DNA from: CAZMSQ01 sp964569025
GTDB taxonomy: Bacteria; Bacteroidota; Bacteroidia; Chitinophagales; Saprospiraceae
DNA: 64,000 nt
Assembly (NCBI GenBank): GCA_964569025.1
Contig: CAZMSQ010000006.1
Coordinates: 1 to 64,000 of the forward strand
Direction of reading: 5' to 3'
Of the stretch, positions 1 to 7,663 are shown one piece after another. Both the position numbers and the translations under genes were made by a program. Under the pieces are notes generated by a model, which saw nothing but the letters and a program-made list of their open reading frames with translations, was not told the DNA's origin and did no database searches. How positions within the stretch are numbered: position 1 is the stretch's first letter; each line of letters starts with the position of its first letter.

Positions 1-1
1 G

Positions 2-3000
2 GATCAGCAGGAAGGGCAGTTTGACCTGACCATGGCACTCTATGAAAGCCAGGGTTCGATCAGCGGGAAGTTGAAATTCAATGCCGACCTTTTTGAGGCC
101 GAAACCGTATCCCGAATGGCTGCCCATTACAGCCAACTGCTAGACTCTATCATCGCTCAACCGTCACAACCGATCAGTGAACTGGAGATACTGACCCCTG
201 ACGAACGCAGGTTTTTAGTCGAAGACATCAACCAGACTGATAAGCCCTTCCCTTCTCATCTGTGTATGCACCAGCTTTTCGAACAGCAGGCGGATGAGAA
301 TCCTGATGGGGTCGCCCTTAGGATGCCAGCTCTTGAAAAGACTACCAGAAAATGGTCCTACACATACAACGAGCTGGATCATGCCGCAAACAAGCTGGCT
401 AATTATCTGAGAGCAAAAGGAATCGGGCCGGAAGATAAAGTCGGCATCTGTGTGCACCGCTCACCAGACATGGTGATTGCCCTGCTCGCCACCCTGAAAG
501 CCGGGGCGGCCTATGTGCCTCTCGATCCGGAATACCCGCAAGGACGTATCGCTTTCATTGCTGAGGATGCAAACCTTCAATACATACTGACCCGCACCGA
601 CGCCGACGAGCACCTGCCAGATGGCCAGTCGCTACGGCGTATCTATCTCGATACAGACTGGCCGCAGATTGCTGAGCTGGAAGACTCACGACCCGACAGC
701 GGAGTTACAGCAGATAACCTGGCCTACATCATCTATACGTCGGGGTCGACCGGCAAACCAAAAGGGGTGCTGATTGAGCACAGGGGTGTGATCAATAAAA
801 TCGTGAACTTCAAAGATGATATCGAATTCACACCCGATTATCGGTTTGCCCTGCTGGCATCTTATGCCTTCGATGCAAGCATCGGCCAGATGTTCATGCC
901 CCTTTGCAAGGGGTGCCCGCTGTTCCTGATGACAAAAGAGCAACAAAATGACCCTGAGTCGTACTGGGAGTTCATGCATGCACATCAAATAAATGTCATC
1001 TATACAGCTGCCTCCTTTCTCAGTCCAATGCTCGATACACCCCGGGATTTGAAAGGTCTGGAGGTCAAAGCTGTCTTCCTCGGTGCCGAAGCCTTCCCAC
1101 TGACACTGCTTTCAAAAATCCGTAAGAAACTCAATGCCGGTTACATCGTCAATATGTACGGCCCCACCGAAACGACCGTGAACTGTGTCATGCACACGGT
1201 AAAAGGGACGCCTCAAAAGGCAATTCCACTCGGTAAGCCGCTGCCAAACTATACCGCCTACGTGCTTGATTCAGATGGGAATGTCTGTCCGGTGGGCGTT
1301 CCAGGTGAAATCCATATCGGTGGCCCTGCTGTGGCCCGGGGCTACCACAACAGACCCGAATTAACCGAACGGCACTTTATTCCAGATCCATTCAGCTCAT
1401 CCATTGGAGCACGGCTGTACCGATCGGGTGATATGGGTAAATACCTGTCGAATGGTGACATCGTCTTTATGGGCCGTGCCGATAAACAAGTCAAGGTCAA
1501 TGGATATCGGATTGAACCCGGAGAGGTGGAGGCTGCCATTGCTGGGCATCCTGAGGTCAAAGAGGTCATGGTCATTGCAAAGGCCGATCAGGCCGGTAAC
1601 GACAGACTGGTGGCATACACCATCCTTCAGCCGAATTGCCAGGCACCGACAGGACAGGGCATGAAAGAATTTTTGGCCGATAAACTGCCTGGATTCATGA
1701 TTCCAACTGCCTATGTGACATTGGATGCATTTCCGCTGACACCCACAGGAAAAGTAGATGTCAATGCCCTGCCAGAGCCAGGTGTCCGACCCAAAATGGC
1801 CACCGAGTTTGTGGCTCCAACCACGGAAGCTGAGCGATACCTTGCAGGAATCTGGCAAGAGGTGCTCGGCATTCCAAAGGTAGGTGTGCACGATAATTTC
1901 TTTGAATTGGGTGGAGCCTCCGTCCAGAGTATTCAGGTCGTCAATAAAGCCAATGAAATTGGCTTTGAGCTGAGTGCCGGTATGTTGTTCGAATTTCAAA
2001 CTGTTGCCGAACTGGCAAAAGCGGCAGAGCCGCACTTTACCTACAAGGAACCAGTGCAGGAGATTCCGGTTGAGGTCGATGAGCCCGGTAGCCAGCGTGA
2101 AATGAGGCCATCATTCGGAACCGACAAGGCGACCACACTCATTGAAAGTGTCGGCACCTATCTCCCTCCGAAGGTCGTGCCTACCGATGAACTACTCGCC
2201 GAATGTAAAGTGAAGATTCGCTTTCCGGTCGAGAAGATGACAGGTATTAAAACGCGCCGAATGGCCGGAGAAGATGAGTTTGCACTTGACATGGCCAAAA
2301 ACGCAGCAGCTGATTGCTTCTCACGCTCCAAATATGCACCCGCTGATATTGAATTGTTAATCTGCTGCAATATCTCACGCTATGATGCCCCTACCCAGGT
2401 ATCGTTCGAACCAAACACAGCTGCCCGAATCGCCCGCCACTTCGGGATGAAAAATCCGCTGATGTTTGACCTGTCAAATGCCTGTGCGACTATGTGGACA
2501 GGTATCAATATCGCTGATTCGTTTATCGCCAATGGCATCGTGAGCCGGGCCATGGTGGTGAGTGGAGAATATATCACGCACATCGCCAAAACAGCTGTTC
2601 GGGAAATCGAAAATGATTTCATGGACCGGCGCATGGCCTGCCTGACAGTAGGAGACTCCGGCGCGGCAGTCATCCTCGAAAAGGCACCTGTGAAAGACCT
2701 TGGCTTCCATTACCTCCACATGTACACCGAAACCGAGCTGTGCCGAAACTGCGTAGCTTACATGACTGACCAGAAGCATGGGGGTGCCATCATGTACGTT
2801 GAATCTGTCAAGGCTGCCGCCTCCGCCATCCAGCCAGGGGCCAAGCTGGCACTCAGCGTAATCCAAAAAGGAAACTGGTTGCCAGAGCCGGCATTCCAGC
2901 ATATACTGATTCACCAAACCTCCAGCACCACCATCAGTGATGCCAGGCGTGAAATCAATAGCCTCTACAACCAAAAAATAGCAACCGAAGAGAATACCAT

Positions 3001-4144
3001 CGATAACATTGCCCACCGCGGCAATACAGCCACTACAAGCCACTGGATTGCAACCGTCGATCGCATCCGCCGCGGAGAGATTAAGGCCGGAGACAAAATG
3101 GTGTTCGGTATATCCGGTTCAGGGCATACCCTTGGCACTGCACTCTATACCTTCGATGATCTTCCTGACCGGGTCAGGGAAAATGTCAGGAATTCAGGAA
3201 CCGTCAAACCGACAGATCCCGCTGCCCGCACCACTATCTGGAAAGCGCCCGGCCCGAAAATTTCAATCGAAAGCGTCGGCTGGCTGCCTGAAAACTATGG
3301 CGGAGAGCACAGCTCCCTAGAATTTGTCAAGGCCGCTGCCCTGGATGCCATCAGCCGTTCGCGATATGATAAAAATGAGTTAGGACTGATCATCCATACG
3401 GGAGTCTATCGCGATAAATTCCTCAGCGAACCCGCCGTAGCAGCCCTTATGGCAGGTGACCTGATGATCAACCCGCATCCTGAAGTGGAAGGGGTGCATA
3501 AAAGCTTTACGTTTGACTTGCTCAATAGCTCAGTCGGATTCCTCCAGGCTTGCTTCACCGCTGCTCACATGCTGCACGCTGGCAAGTTCCATACCGCCAT
3601 GGTCACAACCTCCGAAATTGAAAATAATCGAGAGTCAAGACCCAATGACCTGCTTGGACTGGCGGAAACCGGCTCAGCAGTAATCCTCCATGCTGACGAG
3701 GACAATCGCACAGGATTCGGCAACTTTGCCTTCCGCGATTTCCCCGCATTCTACGAAACAGTCAATATCTTCGGCACCTGGCACGACGGGGAGCACTGGC
3801 TCGAATTTACACGCAATCCCAATCTCGAGGCATATTATGCCGAATGCGTGGCTCGCACGGTAAATGACCTACTCAATGCTGAGGGGATGTCAATCGGAGA
3901 CATTGATAGATTCTTCCCACCCCAGATCTCACCTCTTTTTATCGACTTGCTGGCGCAGCAACTTGGCGTTGACAGAGAAAAATTGGTGGATGTGTCCCAG
4001 CAAGGGAAAGACCTTTATACATCCTCATTGGCATACGCGGTCAGGCATGGATTGGAAGAGGGTCTGATTAGTGAAGGACAGACAGGCCTGCTCATTCAGG
4101 CCGGCTCTGGCATTCAGGTTGGCTGTGCCCTCTATTACTTTTAA
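2..4144 (+). CDS. NRPS module (C-end, A, PCP) fused to tandem KAS III-like domains; 5' end outside window
   Basis: The reading frame is open to the window edge and begins inside a condensation domain (the ending FDLTMALYE is typical), so the gene is partial. Counting from the ATG at 32, an adenylation domain spans about residues 80-580: A3 core YTSGSTGKPKG near 234, A5 NMYGPTET, A7/A8 YRSGD and KVNGYRIEPGEVE, and A10 PLTPTGKVD with its lysine. A peptidyl carrier protein follows, FFELGGAS with the phosphopantetheine Ser630. Two 3-oxoacyl-ACP synthase III-like domains then follow (about 705-1050 and 1085-1370). The first keeps the Cys818, His961, Asn998 triad; in the second, Ser1167 aligns with the nucleophile and no His or Asn is evident. 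By hand alignment the A-domain specificity residues read D-A-G-Y-F-G-M-V-N-K, which I do not recognise. Inference: an assembly-line enzyme in which the KAS III domain offloads or extends the PCP-bound aminoacyl group. It is followed 68 bp on by a homocitrate synthase-like gene. Confidence 0.88.
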   Translation, partial: DQQEGQFDLTMALYESQGSISGKLKFNADLFEAETVSRMAAHYSQLLDSIIAQPSQPISELEILTPDERRFLVEDINQTDKPFPSHLCMHQLFEQQADENPDGVALRMPALEKTTRKWSYTYNELDHAANKLANYLRAKGIGPEDKVGICVHRSPDMVIALLATLKAGAAYVPLDPEYPQGRIAFIAEDANLQYILTRTDADEHLPDGQSLRRIYLDTDWPQIAELEDSRPDSGVTADNLAYIIYTSGSTGKPKGVLIEHRGVINKIVNFKDDIEFTPDYRFALLASYAFDASIGQMFMPLCKGCPLFLMTKEQQNDPESYWEFMHAHQINVIYTAASFLSPMLDTPRDLKGLEVKAVFLGAEAFPLTLLSKIRKKLNAGYIVNMYGPTETTVNCVMHTVKGTPQKAIPLGKPLPNYTAYVLDSDGNVCPVGVPGEIHIGGPAVARGYHNRPELTERHFIPDPFSSSIGARLYRSGDMGKYLSNGDIVFMGRADKQVKVNGYRIEPGEVEAAIAGHPEVKEVMVIAKADQAGNDRLVAYTILQPNCQAPTGQGMKEFLADKLPGFMIPTAYVTLDAFPLTPTGKVDVNALPEPGVRPKMATEFVAPTTEAERYLAGIWQEVLGIPKVGVHDNFFELGGASVQSIQVVNKANEIGFELSAGMLFEFQTVAELAKAAEPHFTYKEPVQEIPVEVDEPGSQREMRPSFGTDKATTLIESVGTYLPPKVVPTDELLAECKVKIRFPVEKMTGIKTRRMAGEDEFALDMAKNAAADCFSRSKYAPADIELLICCNISRYDAPTQVSFEPNTAARIARHFGMKNPLMFDLSNACATMWTGINIADSFIANGIVSRAMVVSGEYITHIAKTAVREIENDFMDRRMACLTVGDSGAAVILEKAPVKDLGFHYLHMYTETELCRNCVAYMTDQKHGGAIMYVESVKAAASAIQPGAKLALSVIQKGNWLPEPAFQHILIHQTSSTTISDARREINSLYNQKIATEENTIDNIAHRGNTATTSHWIATVDRIRRGEIKAGDKMVFGISGSGHTLGTALYTFDDLPDRVRENVRNSGTVKPTDPAARTTIWKAPGPKISIESVGWLPENYGGEHSSLEFVKAAALDAISRSRYDKNELGLIIHTGVYRDKFLSEPAVAALMAGDLMINPHPEVEGVHKSFTFDLLNSSVGFLQACFTAAHMLHAGKFHTAMVTTSEIENNRESRPNDLLGLAETGSAVILHADEDNRTGFGNFAFRDFPAFYETVNIFGTWHDGEHWLEFTRNPNLEAYYAECVARTVNDLLNAEGMSIGDIDRFFPPQISPLFIDLLAQQLGVDREKLVDVSQQGKDLYTSSLAYAVRHGLEEGLISEGQTGLLIQAGSGIQVGCALYYF

Positions 4145-4212
4145 TCGGTCGGAATAAAAGCACATGAATATGTTGCTGGTTTTTTAAATGATCATTCTCA
4201 AAATCCCTCATT

Positions 4213-5367
4213 ATGTCTCAGGAAAAACGCAAAATACTGATCGAAGATACGTGCCTTCGCGAAGGCGAACAGATGGCGCGGGTTGTGCTTACGGAAAAAC
4301 AAAAGCGGGCTATTCTGGATGGCCTCCAGCGCTGTAATGTACCCTATGCTGAGGTGGGAATCCCAGTCATGGGTTCTGCCGAATTACGTGACCTGCTGAA
4401 CCTCATTCGTGACTACAAAGATCCCATGCTCATCGGGTGGAACCGAGGTATGGTGTCTGACCTTGAACATTCCGCAAGGGCGGGATTCCGGGGGGTCCAT
4501 ATCGGCATTCCAACTTCCCAGGCCCATCTCCAGGGGCAGCTGAAAAAAGACGAAAACTGGGTCATCGACACAGCCGGGAAGCTGGTGGAGTTTTCGAAGA
4601 ATGAAGGGATGGAAATCATCTCGGTCAGCGCCATTGATATGAGCCGCTCTAAGATTGAGTTTCTGCAGAAATATGCACAGGCACTGGAAAGCGCCGGAGC
4701 CACTCGCCTGCGGCTGTCCGACACAGTCGGGGTTTTTAATCCGGAAAAAACAAGGGAAGTGGTGTTGAAAATCCGCGAGGTGTCATCCATCCCGCTCCAG
4801 ATGCATATGCACAATGACTATGGGCTGTCATTGGCAAATATGCTCGCAGGGGTGAACGCCGGAGCAGAGCAGGTTCAGGTCACTGTTAATGGACTCGGTG
4901 AGCGGAACGGCATTACCGCCTTGCACCAGGCAGTGGTGGCTCTGGAACTGATGTATGGATACGATACGGGTGTGAATCTCAAAGAACTGCTCCCTCTCTC
5001 CGAACTGGTCGCAGCGTTTACCAACTTTCCAATCGCTAACAACGAGCCGGTCATCGGTCGGGGTGCTTTCAGTCATGAGTCAGGTATCCACGTCGATGGC
5101 ATGCTCAAGTCTCAGGAAAGCTTCCAGCCCTTCGACCCGACCCTCGTTGGCCGTCACCATGAGTTCGTCCTCGGCAAACACTCCGGCTCGTCATCCCTCC
5201 AGTGGTTCCTCCGTCAAGAGGGTATCGATGTCACCAGAGAGGAGGCTGCAGATCTCCTCCCCTTCGTTCGCGAATTTGCTACCGAAAACAATGGCAGCTT
5301 CGACCCGAAATTCCTGGCGTTCTTTTGGAAGCTTTACAAGAATAAATCACTCGAAGAGGCTTCATGA
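4213..5367 (+). CDS. NifV-type homocitrate synthase-like DRE-TIM enzyme
   Basis: This 384-aa protein belongs to the DRE-TIM metallolyase family (homocitrate, isopropylmalate and citramalate synthases), which condense acetyl-CoA with a 2-oxoacid. Visible motifs are DTCLREGEQ (metal ligand Asp12, Arg16, Glu17), the HMHND metal-binding motif (His198, His200), GLGERNG, and the C-terminal HESGIHVDG and GKHSG segments. The REGEQ form and the segments IGWNRGMVSDLE and NGLGERNG resemble NifV/homocitrate synthase more than LeuA, and the LeuA regulatory domain is absent. No nif gene is nearby. Its position directly downstream of the NRPS-KAS III gene suggests it makes an unusual acyl building block for that pathway; this is inference. 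A hairpin at 5412-5443 may end the transcript. The exact 2-oxoacid substrate cannot be read from sequence. Confidence 0.85.
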   Translation: MSQEKRKILIEDTCLREGEQMARVVLTEKQKRAILDGLQRCNVPYAEVGIPVMGSAELRDLLNLIRDYKDPMLIGWNRGMVSDLEHSARAGFRGVHIGIPTSQAHLQGQLKKDENWVIDTAGKLVEFSKNEGMEIISVSAIDMSRSKIEFLQKYAQALESAGATRLRLSDTVGVFNPEKTREVVLKIREVSSIPLQMHMHNDYGLSLANMLAGVNAGAEQVQVTVNGLGERNGITALHQAVVALELMYGYDTGVNLKELLPLSELVAAFTNFPIANNEPVIGRGAFSHESGIHVDGMLKSQESFQPFDPTLVGRHHEFVLGKHSGSSSLQWFLRQEGIDVTREEAADLLPFVREFATENNGSFDPKFLAFFWKLYKNKSLEEAS

Positions 5368-5411
5368 TGCCTGACTGCTGATTGAAATCAGCTTTGAGCC
5401 AACAATACTTG

Positions 5412-5443
5412 ATGGGGCATGGATATTCAATCTCATGCCCCAT
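5412..5443 (+). terminator. Hairpin after the homocitrate synthase-like gene
   Basis: Perfect 10-bp inverted repeat (ATGGGGCATG, 12-nt loop, CATGCCCCAT) lying 44 bp after the stop of the upstream gene. The following T tract is weak (TCCTGTTTCC), so termination is likely but not certain. Confidence 0.5.
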
Positions 5444-5500
5444 TCCTGTTTCCGGGCTTTCTTCCGCCAAGGAAACTGCCTGGATCACTCCCTGCGCACC

Positions 5501-5542
5501 CCTGACCCGGTCCGACGGCTATAGCGGTCCGACCGGGTCAGG
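5501..5542. repeat. Dispersed palindromic repeat, copy A
   Basis: A 42-nt imperfect palindrome in which 19 of 21 symmetric pairs match, centred on CTATAG and flanked by GGTCCGAC direct repeats. Bases 5508-5539 are identical over 32 nt to 45276-45307, and the reverse complement of the left 29 nt matches 29840-29868. This makes it one copy of a dispersed, REP-like family. It lies between the homocitrate synthase-like gene and the PspC gene. Confidence 0.85.
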
Positions 5543-5620
5543 TAGGAGACAAAGTACGAGGAGTAATGAACCATTTGGCTGGAAATGATGTTTAGGGAAA
5601 TGTTTTAAAAGGCCACTCTC

Positions 5621-5836
5621 ATGGAATACATCAAGGATCAGTTCGAAAAATCAGCCTTCGGGGTTTGCAGTTACCTCGGTGAAAAAATGGGGGTTGCGTC
5701 CTCCAGAGTGCGGTTGTATTTTATTTACATATCCTTTGTAACCCTCGGCTCTCCCATTCTCTTTTACCTCTTTGCCGCCTTTTGGCTCAACGTGAGGCGC
5801 TACATCAGGCACAGTAGAAATGCAATCTGGTCCTGA
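5621..5836 (+). CDS. Small PspC-domain membrane protein
   Basis: A 71-aa protein made almost entirely of one PspC domain. The segment LGEKMGVASSRVRLYFIYIS is followed by a hydrophobic helix (about residues 36-57) ending in a basic tail (RRYIRH). PspC-domain proteins act in envelope stress sensing as part of the phage shock response, but the other psp genes are not present here and the short form is common as a stand-alone protein in Bacteroidota. It is convergent with the TRAP permease gene, whose stop lies 8 bp away. Start is the only ATG in a suitable position. The domain call is good; the role is inferred. Confidence 0.72.
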   Translation: MEYIKDQFEKSAFGVCSYLGEKMGVASSRVRLYFIYISFVTLGSPILFYLFAAFWLNVRRYIRHSRNAIWS

Positions 5837-5844
5837 AACAGGAA

Positions 5845-7140
5845 TCAATCAGCAACAAGCCATAAAACAAGGTTGGGGTACAATGCAATCAGCACCAGAA
5901 AGATAAGCTGGATGCCTATGAAAGGGAGTACCCCTTTGTAGAGGTGGCCGGTCGTGACCTCAGGAGGCGACACGCCTTTGAGGTAAAATAGTGCAAAACC
6001 AAAGGGAGGGGTCAGAAATGAAGTCTGAAGGTTTATGGCAAGCAAGACGCCAATCCAAATGAGATCCATCTCCAGGCGCATGAATATCGGGGCGACGACC
6101 GGAACGATGATAAAGACAATCTCGATGAAGTCAATGAAGAAGCCCGCCACAAAAACCACAGCCATCACCAATAACAGAAACACCATTGGAGACAGCTCTG
6201 CTGATTCAACAAGCTGAGTAATGGCAATATCTCCGCCCATTTCACGAAATAAAAAAGAAAAAGTGGTCGCTCCGATGAGAATCAGAAATACCATGGATGT
6301 AATGCGGGTCGTTTGCCGCATTACGTCTTTTAGTAAACTGCCGTGCAGCCGCTTTCTGGCGGCAGCCATCAAGGTGGCACCGGCAGCGCCTACAGCGGCG
6401 GCTTCGGTTGGACTGGCAATGCCGGCGAAGATGGAGCCAAGTACTGAGCCAATGAGTAGGAGCGGCATGAGCAGGGCTCCGAGAAACTCCAGGACACTGC
6501 CCCGGGTATCCTCCGGTTCAGCAGCTGGCGGAGCCGAAGAAGGGTCTATTACGCCGGCAATCAGGATGTACCCAATGTAGGCTCCCACAAGAAGAAGGCC
6601 AGGCAGCAAAGCGCCTGCAAAGAGATCGCCGACCGGTACATTGAGCACGCTGCCCAGTAAAACAAGCACCACGGAAGGAGGGATGATCTGGCCGAGGGTG
6701 CCCGAGGTGGCAATGGTGCCCGTGGCGAGGGCCGGATGATACCCCCGCTTAAGCATGGTCGGAAGGCTGATGAGCCCCATGGTCACTACGGTGGCTCCTA
6801 CAATGCCTGTGGAGGCGGCCAGCAAGGCTCCCACAAGAATGACTGATATGGCCAACCCGCCCCTTAACCTGCCGAATACACGGCCCATGCTTTCCAGCAA
6901 TCCCTCCGCTATGCCCGATCGCTCCAGCATGATGCCCATAAATACGAACAATGGCACAGCCAGTAACACGTAATTACTCATGATACCCATGATGCGCATC
7001 GGCAAAGCATTCAAAATCAGAGGGTCAAAAAAGCAAAGGGCATACAACACTGAAAGACCGCCCAGCGTAAAGGCAACCGGATATCCATACAGAATCAATA
7101 GGAATAGACTGATAAATAAAATGATTGCCAGGACCTCCAT
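5845..7140 (-). CDS. dctM: TRAP transporter large permease (DctM)
   Basis: A 431-aa, very hydrophobic protein with about 12 predicted membrane segments and DctM-family features: the GYPVAFTLGG start, GIMLERSGIAEGLLE, STGIVGATVVTMGLISLP, PPSVVLVLLGSVLNVPVGDLFAGA and a C-terminal FLTPPFGFALFYLKGV. DctM is the main translocation subunit of tripartite ATP-independent periplasmic transporters, which import organic acids using a sodium gradient. Its ATG overlaps the stop of dctQ by one base (TGATG), so the two are translationally coupled. The third component, the periplasmic solute receptor DctP, is not next to it, so the substrate cannot be guessed. Confidence 0.92.
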   Translation of the reverse strand: MEVLAIILFISLFLLILYGYPVAFTLGGLSVLYALCFFDPLILNALPMRIMGIMSNYVLLAVPLFVFMGIMLERSGIAEGLLESMGRVFGRLRGGLAISVILVGALLAASTGIVGATVVTMGLISLPTMLKRGYHPALATGTIATSGTLGQIIPPSVVLVLLGSVLNVPVGDLFAGALLPGLLLVGAYIGYILIAGVIDPSSAPPAAEPEDTRGSVLEFLGALLMPLLLIGSVLGSIFAGIASPTEAAAVGAAGATLMAAARKRLHGSLLKDVMRQTTRITSMVFLILIGATTFSFLFREMGGDIAITQLVESAELSPMVFLLLVMAVVFVAGFFIDFIEIVFIIVPVVAPIFMRLEMDLIWIGVLLAINLQTSFLTPPFGFALFYLKGVSPPEVTTGHLYKGVLPFIGIQLIFLVLIALYPNLVLWLVAD

Positions 7141-7658
7141 CAGGATTCAGGTGTTGTCTGGTCTTTTTCACGTAAAGTGAGCACCGAGCGAAGAATTTCT
7201 CCAATCCCCTGTACAAAAAGCAGAAAAAAACCGAGTGGAATGGCAGATTTGATGAGAAACCGAAATGGGAGTCCTCCCGGATTTTCCGAACCCTCACCAA
7301 GTAACCATGAATGTCGCGTAAAGTGGATGCCAAAAAATACAATCAAGGCACTCCATGGCAGTAAAAAAAACAGTGAGCCCCAGATGTTGACCTCCGCCTT
7401 GTCTCGAGCTCTGAACGTTTCATAAAATACATCCACCCGGACATGAGCATCGTGTTTCAGCGTGTAGCCAGCTCCCAGTAAAAAGATCAAAGCAAAAAGA
7501 TGCCACTCCAGCTCCATCACCCAGGGAGAGGTGCGCAGCAGTAAATAGCGGCAGAATACATCTGTGCAGACAACCACGATTAAAGCCAGTGTACACCACG
7601 AGACCCCACGTCCCACCCGCTCATTGATGATGTCAATCCAATACAAAACCCGCCCCAT
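7140..7658 (-). CDS. dctQ: TRAP transporter small permease (DctQ)
   Basis: A 172-aa protein with four predicted membrane helices matching the DctQ family, including VMELEWHLFALIFLLGAGYTLK and HDAHVRVDVFYETF, which resemble the conserved DctQ core. DctQ forms a membrane complex with DctM. It is the middle gene of a minus-strand operon: the TPR glycosyltransferase-like gene stops 5 bp upstream, and dctM starts within its stop codon. Confidence 0.9.
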   Translation of the reverse strand: MGRVLYWIDIINERVGRGVSWCTLALIVVVCTDVFCRYLLLRTSPWVMELEWHLFALIFLLGAGYTLKHDAHVRVDVFYETFRARDKAEVNIWGSLFFLLPWSALIVFFGIHFTRHSWLLGEGSENPGGLPFRFLIKSAIPLGFFLLFVQGIGEILRSVLTLREKDQTTPES

Positions 7659-7663
7659 ACCAT

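Noticed and set aside
1397..2035. Long minus-strand open frame inside the NRPS gene
   Set aside because: It is antisense to conserved adenylation and carrier domains and its product resembles no protein.
5382..5588. Small plus-strand open frame across repeat copy A
   Set aside because: It consists of a terminator-like hairpin and the palindromic repeat; there is no family match, no promoter and no plausible start context.
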